A stretch of DNA of 64,000 bases from contig NZ_BMEB01000005.1 of assembly GCF_014636275.1 (NCBI RefSeq), positions 150,698-214,697 of the forward strand, read 5' to 3'. The translations under genes were made by a program, and so were the position numbers. Positions 8,217 through 15,932 of the stretch are shown here, piece after piece. Source of the stretch: Cellulomonas carbonis (lineage in GTDB: Bacteria; Actinomycetota; Actinomycetes; Actinomycetales; Cellulomonadaceae). The notes under the pieces are model-generated. The model was given only the letters and a program-made list of their open reading frames with translations, made no database searches and had not been told where the DNA came from. Positions within the stretch are counted from its first letter, which is position 1. The number at the start of each line of letters is the position of its first letter.

Positions 8217-8804
8217 ATGACGAGCCGACCACTTGGGCACCGTCTTGTGGCGGTCGCCTGCGCCGCGATCCTCCTGTCGTCGTGCAGCGCCGAAGCGCCT
8301 GCACCCACGCCCGTCCCGACGACGTCGGCCCTCTCGTCGCCTCCTGCGACGAGCTCGCCGACGCCGACGCCAGCTGTGGACCCGGCCGTCGAGGAGGCAG
8401 AGGCCGCGGTCTTGGACGCGTACCGCTCGTACTGGTCCGTCTCCGTCGCGGCGCTCGCCGACCCGAGCGCGGACCTGCCCGAGGACTTCGACCGTTTCGT
8501 CGTCGACGAGGCGCGGGCCTCTCTCGTCGAGTCCGTGCTGCGCCTCGACCAGCAGGGGCTGGTGATGACGGGAGAACCGACGATCGACCCCGACGTCGCC
8601 TCCCTCGAGTTGGGAGATGCGCCTGAGGCGCATGTCGTCGACTGCGTCGACTCCACCGACTGGATTCCCACCTTCCGCGAGACCGGCGAACCGGCAGCCT
8701 CCGACGGCCAGAACGCGGTCGTCGAGGTCGAGGCCTGGGCGACGGTCTTCGACGACCGCTGGGTCATCAGGGAGGTCGTCGTCCACCGGGACCGGCCGTG
8801 CTGA
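8217..8804 (+). CDS. Secreted lipoprotein, first gene of the Tad-like operon
   Basis: A 195-residue protein. The signal peptide (LVAVACAAILLSSCS) ends in the lipobox LSSC, so it should be a lipid-anchored exported protein. A Thr/Ser/Pro-rich linker (residues about 27-58) is followed by a compact domain of about 130 residues with the pattern of an NTF2-like alpha+beta fold (VLDAYRSYWSVSVAAL at its start, WVIREVVVHRDRPC at its end). ATG 8217 follows a G-rich ribosome site. It overlaps the next gene by seven bases. It may help assemble or anchor the cell-surface fibre; this is inference from context. Confidence 0.7.
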   Translation: MTSRPLGHRLVAVACAAILLSSCSAEAPAPTPVPTTSALSSPPATSSPTPTPAVDPAVEEAEAAVLDAYRSYWSVSVAALADPSADLPEDFDRFVVDEARASLVESVLRLDQQGLVMTGEPTIDPDVASLELGDAPEAHVVDCVDSTDWIPTFRETGEPAASDGQNAVVEVEAWATVFDDRWVIREVVVHRDRPC

Positions 8805-9700
8805 GGGGCCTGGCACTGCTCGGCTGTGCCGCGGTGCTGCTCGTCCTTCCGGCCGCTGCCGCCCACGCCGCCGGGGAAGTCACGTGTCCGCCGCCTCTCA
8901 TCATCTGCGAGGTGGAGGTCGAGGACCCCGGTGACCCAGGCAGCCCGCCCGACGATCCACCCGCTACTCAGGTGGGCGACGGCCAGTGCGTGACGTTCCG
9001 CGGCAACGTCGTCCCGTGCTGGCGCGCGGGCGCGGGATGGTTCAACGCCTCGGACTCCTGCTACTACCAGGTCCTCGAGCCGCAGCCTCCGGGCGATGAC
9101 GCCGTCTGGGAGGGCAACTATCCCGACGGCGCCATCTACGACGTCTCCTGCGCTGAACCTCTCCTTGCACCGGGCACCAACGGCGGCTGGACATGGCTGC
9201 CCTCGCCACCGCCAGGCTTTGGCGGCGACCCCGCGCAGCTCGCCCGGCGCGCGGTCGACCAGATGGCGCTCGAGGGGCCGGCGATCCGCACCCCGCTCGC
9301 TGACGGTGAGGCCGGCACGGTCGGGATCCCGCTGTGGCTCTGGACCGAGCAGAGCGCGACGACGTGGGGGCCCAACACCGCCACCGCTTCGGTGCCCGGC
9401 CTCTCGGTCACCGCGACCGCCCAGGCGCGATGGATCGACTGGGAACTCGGTGATGGTTCGCGCATGCGCTGCGACGGCCCCGGCACTCCCTACATCGCTG
9501 GCCACGTCGAGTCGCCCACGTGCGACCACGTCTACACCGCTTCCTCCGCCGGGCGTCCTGACGACGCCTACATCGTCACCGGCACGACCACGTGGGACGT
9601 CACGTGGTTGGGCGGCGGCCTCTCCGGGAGCCTCGAGGTCACCCGGTCCGCCAGCACGTCCGTCCGCATCGGAGAGCTGCAGGTGCTCGGAACGACCTAG
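8798..9700 (+). CDS. Secreted protein, Tad-like operon (PKD-like extracellular domain)
   Basis: A 300-residue protein with GTG start inside the end of the preceding gene. Residues 1-25 are a cleavable signal peptide ending AHA-A. The mature part is cysteine-containing and rich in Pro/Gly/Trp. A stretch VGIPLWLWTEQSATTWG, then ATASVPGLSVTATAQARWIDWELGDGS, has the strand pattern and GDGS turn of PKD-like surface domains. Similar proteins head Tad-like loci in actinobacterial elements. A related GKPVILWTDP motif appears in the partial gene at 63466. Probably an extracellular structural component. Confidence 0.6.
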   Translation: MLRGLALLGCAAVLLVLPAAAAHAAGEVTCPPPLIICEVEVEDPGDPGSPPDDPPATQVGDGQCVTFRGNVVPCWRAGAGWFNASDSCYYQVLEPQPPGDDAVWEGNYPDGAIYDVSCAEPLLAPGTNGGWTWLPSPPPGFGGDPAQLARRAVDQMALEGPAIRTPLADGEAGTVGIPLWLWTEQSATTWGPNTATASVPGLSVTATAQARWIDWELGDGSRMRCDGPGTPYIAGHVESPTCDHVYTASSAGRPDDAYIVTGTTTWDVTWLGGGLSGSLEVTRSASTSVRIGELQVLGTT

Positions 9701-9722
9701 CACCTGCTGATCGGGAGCCACC

Positions 9723-10406
9723 ATGGCCACCAGCACGGAGACGCACCGCCGGGAGACACCGGCGACGCCCAGCGCGGGTCCCCAGCGCCTCGCGCCGGTC
9801 GTTCCGCCCCGCGGTCGCCGCCGTCCCGGGCTCATCACGGCCGGAGTCGCCCTCTCTGCACTTGGAGCGCTCCTTGCCGTCTGGCTCGTCGCCTCGGCCG
9901 GTGACCGGACCGACGTCGTGATGCTCGCACGCGACGTCCCCTACGGAGCGGCGATCAGCGCCGACGACCTGACCACGACGGCCGTGGCGGTCGATCCCTC
10001 CGTCGCCACGGTCGCGGCCGACGGCGGCGCGGCCCTCATCGGCCAGCTCGCCACGTCGAACCTCGTTGCCGGGAGCCTCCTGGCTCCCTCCGACGTCGCA
10101 CCCACCGGTCCGCCCGGACCGGGCGAGGCCCTCGTGCCCCTGCCGGCGACCGCGGACCGCCTGCCAGCTTCGGGACTCAGGGCGGGTGACCGTCTGCTCG
10201 TCGTCGACACCCCTACTCAAGCCGCCGACCCGCCGACCGAGGATCCGGAGACGTTCGAGGTGGTCGTGGCACGTGTCGGCTCGCCGGACCTCAACGGTGT
10301 GAGCGTCGTCGACGTCGTTGCGTCCGCCGCCGACGGTCCGGCGATCGCGGCACGCGCAGCCACCGGCCGGTTCGCGCTCGTCCTCCTCGCTCGCGAGGAG
10401 CCCTGA
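9723..10406 (+). CDS. SAF-domain protein, CpaB/RcpC-like
   Basis: A 227-residue protein: a cytoplasmic Arg/Pro-rich N-terminus, one membrane helix (residues about 38-60, LITAGVALSALGALLAVWLV) and an extracellular SAF domain (VVMLARDVPYGAAISADDLTTTAV). This is the layout of CpaB/RcpC, periplasmic or extracytoplasmic factors of Tad pili. Its stop overlaps the next ATG in a TGATG junction. The position before TadZ- and TadA-like genes matches Tad clusters. Confidence 0.75.
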   Translation: MATSTETHRRETPATPSAGPQRLAPVVPPRGRRRPGLITAGVALSALGALLAVWLVASAGDRTDVVMLARDVPYGAAISADDLTTTAVAVDPSVATVAADGGAALIGQLATSNLVAGSLLAPSDVAPTGPPGPGEALVPLPATADRLPASGLRAGDRLLVVDTPTQAADPPTEDPETFEVVVARVGSPDLNGVSVVDVVASAADGPAIAARAATGRFALVLLAREEP

Positions 10407-11176
10407 TGGCCATCTTCACGCTCTGCTCCGCGTCGGGCGCGCCAGGGGTGAGCACCACCGCGCTGGCGCTCACCCGCACGTGGGCGGGTGCGGTACCGCG
10501 CCGGGGCGCTCTGCTCGTGGACGCAGATCCGGTGGGCTCGTCGTTGATCCCAGGGTTCGTCGAAGCGGGGATCCCGACCGGCGGTGGCGTCCTCGGCGTG
10601 GCAGCGGAACGAGCCGGTACGGCGGACGACGTCCTCCGCCACGCGGTTGCGCTCGACGAGGCCGCCACCTGCCTGATCCTGACGGGCGTGTCGGAACCGG
10701 GTCAGGCGCGGCCGCTCGGCGCGGTCTGGACCACCCTTATTGAGGTCGCCCACGAACTCGAGCGCTCGGAGCTCGACGTCATCGTCGACGTGGGGCGACT
10801 CGGCCACCGCTGGGAACCGCAGGCGCTCATCGACGCTTCGGACGTCGTCGTCCTCCTCACGCGCGGGACCCTGCCGGCGGTCGCTGCGGCGCGAGCCGCG
10901 CTCGCTCAGCTCCACACGCGGCGGCCAGCCGGGACGCCGACGCGGGTCCTCGTCGTCGGCCGGCCATCGCCGTACTCGGCGGGCGACGTGGCTCGTGCGC
11001 TCGACGTCGAGGTCCTGCCCGAGCTGCCCGAGGACGCATGGGCCTCACGCGCACTCTCCCTCGTCAGCCCAACGACGACGCGCCTGCGGCGGTCGGCACT
11101 GCTCCGCGCCGCGACTGAAACCGCTGCCGCCCTGGGGCACATCGCCACACCTGCGGGGCAGGTGAAGGCGTCATGA
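10406..11176 (+). CDS. TadZ/CpaE-like MinD-superfamily ATPase
   Basis: A 256-residue protein with a ParA/MinD fold. The N-terminal loop GAPGVSTTALAL replaces the deviant Walker A, but lacks the signature lysine, as in several atypical TadZ proteins. LLVDADPVGSSL follows as the switch region, and LDVIVDVGRLG is the third strand aspartate motif. TadZ proteins localise the secretion ATPase at the membrane or pole. Overlaps on both sides (TGATG, then ATGA) place it in the operon. Confidence 0.72.
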   Translation: MAIFTLCSASGAPGVSTTALALTRTWAGAVPRRGALLVDADPVGSSLIPGFVEAGIPTGGGVLGVAAERAGTADDVLRHAVALDEAATCLILTGVSEPGQARPLGAVWTTLIEVAHELERSELDVIVDVGRLGHRWEPQALIDASDVVVLLTRGTLPAVAAARAALAQLHTRRPAGTPTRVLVVGRPSPYSAGDVARALDVEVLPELPEDAWASRALSLVSPTTTRLRRSALLRAATETAAALGHIATPAGQVKAS

Positions 11177-12609
11177 CCGAGGACCTGCGCATCGCGTCAC
11201 GGAACGGCCACCACTCGCCGGTTGCGCTCCCCCGAATCATCGACGGCGAGCGTGTCGCCCCCGGTGCACCGCCCGTCGACGTGGCAACCGTCCGGGACAT
11301 CCGCAGGACCGTTGCCGAGGCGCTGGCGGCGCGCCTCCAAGCGGATGCCGTGCCTGACGCCGCAGCACGTCGAGAGCTCGCCCGATCGCTGCTCGCATCC
11401 GAGCTCAGCGCGCGCGCCCGGGCACGTGTGCAATCCGGTCTGGACCCGTGGCCGGTGGAGACCGAGATGGCCGTGGCCGCCGCCGTGATGGCCGCGCTCT
11501 TTGGGCTCGGTGGCCTGCAACCGCTCGTCGACGACCCGCTCGTCGAGAACATCGAGGTCGACGGGTGCGACTCGGTATGGATCTCCTACGCCGACGGCCG
11601 CGACCGCAGGGGTGAGCCCGTCGCCGACTCCGACGCCGAGCTGATCGAGCTCCTGCAACTGCTGGCGGCGCGCACTGGAGCCGACGAGAGGACGTTCACG
11701 TCCGCACACCCGTCGCTGCACCTCCGACTCGAGGACGGCTCCCGGCTCGCGGCGATGGCATGGACGACGCCGAGGCCGCACGTCGTCATCCGCAGGCATC
11801 GCGTCAAGGACGTCGACCTCGACGACCTCGTCCCGCTGGGCACCCTCGATGCCGTGCTGGCCGGCTTCCTCAGGTCGGCGGTCCGCGCCGGCAAGAACGT
11901 CGTCGTCACGGGACTGCAGAACGCGGGCAAGACCACCCTCGTCCGCGCGCTCGCCAACGAGTTCGGGCCGATGGAGCGTTTCGCGACCATCGAGAAGGAG
12001 TACGAGCTCCACCTGCACGACCTGCCCGAGCGCCATCCCCGAGTCGTCGCCATGGAGGCGCGGGAGGGGTCGACGGAGCGTGACGCCCAGGGCAGGCGCT
12101 CCGGCGAGGTGACGCTCACGGACCTCGTTACCGACGCCCTCCGGATGAACCTGCGGCGCATCATCGTCGGGGAGGTCCGGGGCGCCGAGGTGCTACCGAT
12201 GCTCGAGGCGATGTCGACCGGGGACGGGTCGATGTGCACGCTGCACGCGCGGTCGGCGCAGCACGGCATCGACCGCATCGTCACGCTGTGCCTCTCGGCC
12301 GGGATCTCCATGACGGAGTCGTTCGCATACCGCCTCCTCGCGGGCTCGGTCGACCTGGTCGTCCACCTGAACCTGGTCGACGAGTCCGCGGACGGAGGCC
12401 CCAAGCGGCGCTTCGTCACCGACGTCATCGCCATCGAAGGGCTCGGCGAGTCCTCTCGTCCGGCGACGACGACGGTCTTCGGCCCGGGACAGGACGGACG
12501 GGCTGTGCCCCTCCATCGGCCGGCGTTCCTGCCGGACCTCGTACGGGTCGGGTTCGACGCGCGTCTGCTCGACGGCGACGCCTGGATCGACCGAGCGGGT
12601 GCCCGATGA
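11173..12609 (+). CDS. tadA: TadA/CpaF-type secretion ATPase
   Basis: A 478-residue type II/IV secretion hexameric ATPase. An N-terminal domain ends at MAALFGLGGLQPLVDDPLVENIEV, a typical CpaF stretch. The motor has Walker A GLQNAGKTTL near residue 250, an Asp/His-box region, Walker B-type IIVGEVRGAEVLPMLEAM near 335, and CTLHARSAQ, the CpaF His box. It should drive assembly of the Flp-like fibre from the cytoplasm. It partners the adjacent TadB- and TadC-like membrane proteins. Confidence 0.88.
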   Translation: MTEDLRIASRNGHHSPVALPRIIDGERVAPGAPPVDVATVRDIRRTVAEALAARLQADAVPDAAARRELARSLLASELSARARARVQSGLDPWPVETEMAVAAAVMAALFGLGGLQPLVDDPLVENIEVDGCDSVWISYADGRDRRGEPVADSDAELIELLQLLAARTGADERTFTSAHPSLHLRLEDGSRLAAMAWTTPRPHVVIRRHRVKDVDLDDLVPLGTLDAVLAGFLRSAVRAGKNVVVTGLQNAGKTTLVRALANEFGPMERFATIEKEYELHLHDLPERHPRVVAMEAREGSTERDAQGRRSGEVTLTDLVTDALRMNLRRIIVGEVRGAEVLPMLEAMSTGDGSMCTLHARSAQHGIDRIVTLCLSAGISMTESFAYRLLAGSVDLVVHLNLVDESADGGPKRRFVTDVIAIEGLGESSRPATTTVFGPGQDGRAVPLHRPAFLPDLVRVGFDARLLDGDAWIDRAGAR

Positions 12610-13487
12610 CGACCACCCTGCTCGCCGCCGCTGCGGGCATCCTCGTCCCGGTCGGCGTCGTCGTCTGCGTCGCCGGCATCCGCCGAACAGACATCCGACA
12701 GCGCTCCGCACGGTCGAACCGCCTCTCGACGGGGCGCTCCTACGTGGCCTCCCGGCGCGCACGACTTCTCGTTGCGCTGGCCGTCGGGATCCTCGTCTGG
12801 GCGGTCTCCTCGTGGCCCGTCGCAGGCCTCCTCGCCGCGGCCACCGTCATCGGACTGCCGGTGGTTCTCGGCGCGGGAACCAAGGAACAGCGCCGGATCG
12901 ACCGGATCGAGGCGATCGAGGAGTGGACCCGCCGGCTGTCGGACGTCCTCGTCGCGGGAGCCGGCCTCGAGCAGGCGGTCACCACCTCGGTGGCGACCGC
13001 GCCCGAGGCGATCCGGCCTGAGGTCTCCGCGCTCGGTGCCCGGTTGGCGGCGCGCTGGCCCGCCGAACAGGCGCTCCATGCCTTCGCGGACGACATGGAC
13101 GATGCCTCGGCCGACCTCGTCGTCAGTGCTCTCGTGCTCGCCGCCCGGCGCCGGGGCCCCGGGCTGTCCCGGGTCCTCGTCTCGGTCGCTGACTCCGTCG
13201 CCGAGGACGTCGCCGCCCGGCGGCGCGTGGAGGCCGAGCGCGCCAAGCCCCGAGCGACCGCCAAGGCAGTCACGCTGATCACCCTCGCCGTCGTCGCGAT
13301 CGGCTCCCTCAACACGACGTACGTCGCGCCGTACCGAAGTGCGCTCGGCCAGCTCGTCCTTGCAGCCGTCGCCGTCGGCTTCGCCGCCTGCCTCACCTGG
13401 ATCCACCGACTCACGATCTCCCCGCCCGAGCCACGGTTCCTCGGCGGCACGAGCGACGACGCCCTCTCCGCGAGGTGGTCGCGGTGA
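12606..13487 (+). CDS. TadB-like type II secretion F-domain membrane protein
   Basis: A 293-residue integral membrane protein starting ATGA over the tadA stop. Two N-terminal helices, a cytoplasmic GspF domain (EAIEEWTRRLSDVLVAGAGLEQAV, typical of TadB) and two C-terminal helices (AVTLITLAVVAIGSL and LVLAAVAVGFAACL) are visible. It forms the inner-membrane platform of the pilus machine with TadC. Confidence 0.82.
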   Translation: MTTTLLAAAAGILVPVGVVVCVAGIRRTDIRQRSARSNRLSTGRSYVASRRARLLVALAVGILVWAVSSWPVAGLLAAATVIGLPVVLGAGTKEQRRIDRIEAIEEWTRRLSDVLVAGAGLEQAVTTSVATAPEAIRPEVSALGARLAARWPAEQALHAFADDMDDASADLVVSALVLAARRRGPGLSRVLVSVADSVAEDVAARRRVEAERAKPRATAKAVTLITLAVVAIGSLNTTYVAPYRSALGQLVLAAVAVGFAACLTWIHRLTISPPEPRFLGGTSDDALSARWSR

Positions 13488-14371
13488 TCGGCTGGGAGGT
13501 TCTGCTGGCTGGCGCCCTCGTGGGCGCTGGTCTCACAGTCGTCGCCGCCGGCCTGGTCCCGAGTCGCCCTGACCTGGCTGCGGCGCTGGCACGCCTCGAC
13601 CCTCGGATCCTGCGATCGGAGACCCCGCCCCCCGCGGGAGCGCTCGCCGGTATGCGCGCCCGCACCATCCCGAGGCTCGTCGAAACACTCGGCCTGCGCC
13701 GCTTCAGCGCCGAGCTGGCCGTCACGGAGCAAACCGTCGAAGCCCTGGCAGCACGCAAGATCGGCTACGCCGTCGTCGGGCTGGCGTCCCCACCGGTGAT
13801 GGCCGCTCTGCTGGCCTTGGTCGGGGTCTCCGCCCCACCGGTGCTGCCCGTCGGTGTCGGTCTCGTCAGCGCCGGTGTGCTGTCACTCGTGCCCGACGTC
13901 GAGCTCCGTCGGCGAGCCGCGACCGCGCGAGCCGCGATGCGACGGGCCACCTGTGTCTACCTGGAGCTCGTCGCGCTGGAGCGGGCCGCCGACGCCGGGG
14001 CCACGGAAGCCCTCGAACGCGCCGCCACCGTGGGTCGATCTCGGGAGTTCCAGCGCATCCGAGAAGCACTCCTCACCGCGGAGGTCACTGGTCGCCCGGC
14101 GTGGGACGGGCTCTACCGACTCGCGGATGACACGGGTGTCGTGGAGCTCGCGGACCTCGCCGACATCATGCGCCTGTCCGGCACGGACGGCGCCGCCGTC
14201 TACGGCACCCTGCGCGCCCGCGCCACGTCGCTTCGCACGCAGCTCCTCGCCACGGCGTCGGCCGACGCCAACGCGGCGTCCGAGCACATGACGATCCCCG
14301 TCGCTCTGCTGGGCGTCGCGTTCATGGCCCTCATCGCCTTCCCGGCCTTCGCACGCATCTTCACCGGATGA
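13484..14371 (+). CDS. TadC-like type II secretion F-domain membrane protein
   Basis: A 295-residue membrane protein. GTG 13484 overlaps the TadB stop; an alternative in-frame GTG lies at 13475. The cytoplasmic domain holds YLELVALERAADAGATEAL and a second F-domain helix set (IREALLTAEVTGRPAWDGLYRLA). The last helix is IPVALLGVAFMALIAFPAF. It is the second platform subunit of the Tad-like system. Confidence 0.8.
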   Translation: MIGWEVLLAGALVGAGLTVVAAGLVPSRPDLAAALARLDPRILRSETPPPAGALAGMRARTIPRLVETLGLRRFSAELAVTEQTVEALAARKIGYAVVGLASPPVMAALLALVGVSAPPVLPVGVGLVSAGVLSLVPDVELRRRAATARAAMRRATCVYLELVALERAADAGATEALERAATVGRSREFQRIREALLTAEVTGRPAWDGLYRLADDTGVVELADLADIMRLSGTDGAAVYGTLRARATSLRTQLLATASADANAASEHMTIPVALLGVAFMALIAFPAFARIFTG

Positions 14372-14394
14372 CCCGACCGCACAAGGAGCCCGAC

Positions 14395-14601
14395 ATGCTG
14401 CAGACCATCGCCGCCCTCACCGTCCTCCAGGGCTACGTCACGACCGCCCGACGAGCCGTCCGACGCCGGCTGGGAGAGAACGACGTCGGCGCATCCACGC
14501 TCGAGCTCGTGATCATCGTGCTCGGGCTCATCGCCGTCGCGACCCTCCTCGTCGTGGCCATCACCGCCGCCGTCCAGCGCCGCGTCGACCAAATCACCTG
14601 A
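14395..14601 (+). CDS. Flp-type pilin-like peptide
   Basis: A 68-residue protein. It contains a class III prepilin-type sequence, G followed by ASTLE with Glu at position +5, then an 18-residue hydrophobic helix (LVIIVLGLIAVATLLVVAI) and a short charged tail. This is the form of a Flp pilin or minor pseudopilin. ATG 14395 was chosen because AAGGAG precedes it; ATG 14368 overlaps the TadC stop and is the alternative. No prepilin peptidase is visible in the window, so processing would rely on a host or off-window enzyme. Confidence 0.65.
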   Translation: MLQTIAALTVLQGYVTTARRAVRRRLGENDVGASTLELVIIVLGLIAVATLLVVAITAAVQRRVDQIT

Positions 14602-14602
14602 C

Positions 14603-15052
14603 GTGGTCGTGTCCCGCACCTCCGGTCTCGACCGACGGACGATCCGCCCAGCGGTCGCGTCCGTGCGGCCACGCGACGACGGGTCGGTCACCGTTGAGCT
14701 GTCCATCCTGTTCCCGGCACTGCTCCTTCTCGTGACGGCGCTGGTCCAGTACGGCCTGTGGTTCCACGCCCGTTCGGTCGCACTCGCTGCGGCCCAGCAA
14801 GGGGTTGTGGCCGCAGCCGCCTACCAGGCGCCCCCCGGCGCCGGCGTCGACGGCGCGACTGCCTTCGTCGTCGCTCACGGCTCCCAGACGCTCCTCGACG
14901 CAGCCGCTACCCAGGACGTGCCGGCGCCCGGAACGGTCAGCGTCGAGGTCAATGGCCGGTCCGTCTCGCTCATACCCGGCGTGCTCGGTCCTGCCGTCGT
15001 CCAATCGGCCACCGCCCCGGTCGAGCGGTTCACCGTGGCAGGTGCGCCGTGA
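14603..15052 (+). CDS. TadE-like pseudopilin
   Basis: A 149-residue protein. DDGSVTVELSILFPALLLLV gives the TadE leader, with G then SVTVE (Glu +5) and a single N-terminal membrane helix. The rest is an extracytoplasmic domain. GTG 14603 is used, with GTG 14609 as an alternative. It overlaps the next TadE-like gene by four bases. Confidence 0.75.
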   Translation: MVVSRTSGLDRRTIRPAVASVRPRDDGSVTVELSILFPALLLLVTALVQYGLWFHARSVALAAAQQGVVAAAAYQAPPGAGVDGATAFVVAHGSQTLLDAAATQDVPAPGTVSVEVNGRSVSLIPGVLGPAVVQSATAPVERFTVAGAP

Positions 15053-15483
15053 CCCCGTTCGACGGACGCGATCGTGAGCGCGGAAGCGTGACCCTCGAGC
15101 TCGCCGTCCTGACGCCGGCGCTGATCCTGCTGCTGGGCGCGTTGGTCTTGGCTGGCCGCGTTCAGATGGCGGCATCGGCGGTCGAGCACGCGACCGCCGC
15201 CGCGGCTCGTGCGGCGTCGATCGAGCGCACTGTCGAAGGAGCCCGAGCGGCGGCCCAGCAGACCGTCGACCGGGAGACGGCCGCGAGTGGCCTGCCGTGC
15301 AGCTCGAGCGTCGTGCAGGTCGACCCCTCAGGGCTGGCTGCGCCGCTCGGGACGACCGCCAGCGTCACGGTCCGGGCGAGTTGCACGGTGACCATGGCGG
15401 ATCTCGCCGTGCCCGGCCTGCCAGGCAGCCGAACGCTCACCGCGGAGGCCACCTCCGCCGTCGACAGGTACCGGACCCGATGA
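15049..15483 (+). CDS. TadE-like pseudopilin, second copy
   Basis: A 144-residue protein with a leader ERGSVTLELAVLTPALILLL, again G then SVTLE. The C-terminal domain has two cysteines (GLPCSSS and RASCTVTM) that could form a disulfide outside the cell. GTG 15049 overlaps the previous stop. It is paralogous to the preceding gene. Confidence 0.75.
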   Translation: MTPFDGRDRERGSVTLELAVLTPALILLLGALVLAGRVQMAASAVEHATAAAARAASIERTVEGARAAAQQTVDRETAASGLPCSSSVVQVDPSGLAAPLGTTASVTVRASCTVTMADLAVPGLPGSRTLTAEATSAVDRYRTR

Positions 15484-15932
15484 ACGGGCTCGCGTGGGTG
15501 CGGGGGCGCATGCGTTCGAACGAGCCGGACGCGGGTTCGGTGACGGTCTTCGTCGCCGTGACGATGCTCGGACTGCTGGTGCTCTGCGGCCTCGTGGTGG
15601 ACGGCGGCGCGAAGCTTCGCGCCGCACAGCACGCTGACCGCGTTGCATCCGAGGCCGCACGGGCCGCCGGCCAGGCGGTCGACCCGGCGGCTCTCGTCAC
15701 GGGCGAGGTCACCATTGATCGGACAGCCGCCGTGCGGGCCGCCCAGGAGTACCTCGCGATGACGGGCGTGCCGGGCAGCGCAGCCTTCTCTGCCGACGGA
15801 ACGGCCGTCGACGTGAACACCGTCGTCTCGGCGCGCACCGTATTCCTTGGCCTGGTCGGCGTCGACTCTCTCACCGTCACCGGCCACGGGCGCGCGGTTC
15901 TCGTCCATGGCGTCACAGGAGGTGGCACATGA
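15480..15932 (+). CDS. TadG-like pilus-associated membrane protein
   Basis: A 150-residue protein. The leader DAGSVTVFVAVTMLGLLVLCGLVVDGG resembles TadE/TadG, but position +5 is Phe, not Glu, so it may not be processed as a pseudopilin. The remainder (LRAAQHADRVASEAARAAGQAVD) matches the TadG-like region after the membrane helix. ATGA overlaps both neighbours. Confidence 0.68.
   Translation: MNGLAWVRGRMRSNEPDAGSVTVFVAVTMLGLLVLCGLVVDGGAKLRAAQHADRVASEAARAAGQAVDPAALVTGEVTIDRTAAVRAAQEYLAMTGVPGSAAFSADGTAVDVNTVVSARTVFLGLVGVDSLTVTGHGRAVLVHGVTGGGT

Noticed and set aside
11586..13406. Minus-strand open frame antisense to tadA/tadB-like genes
   Set aside because: The plus strand carries clear ATPase and F-domain motifs; the minus reading is low complexity.
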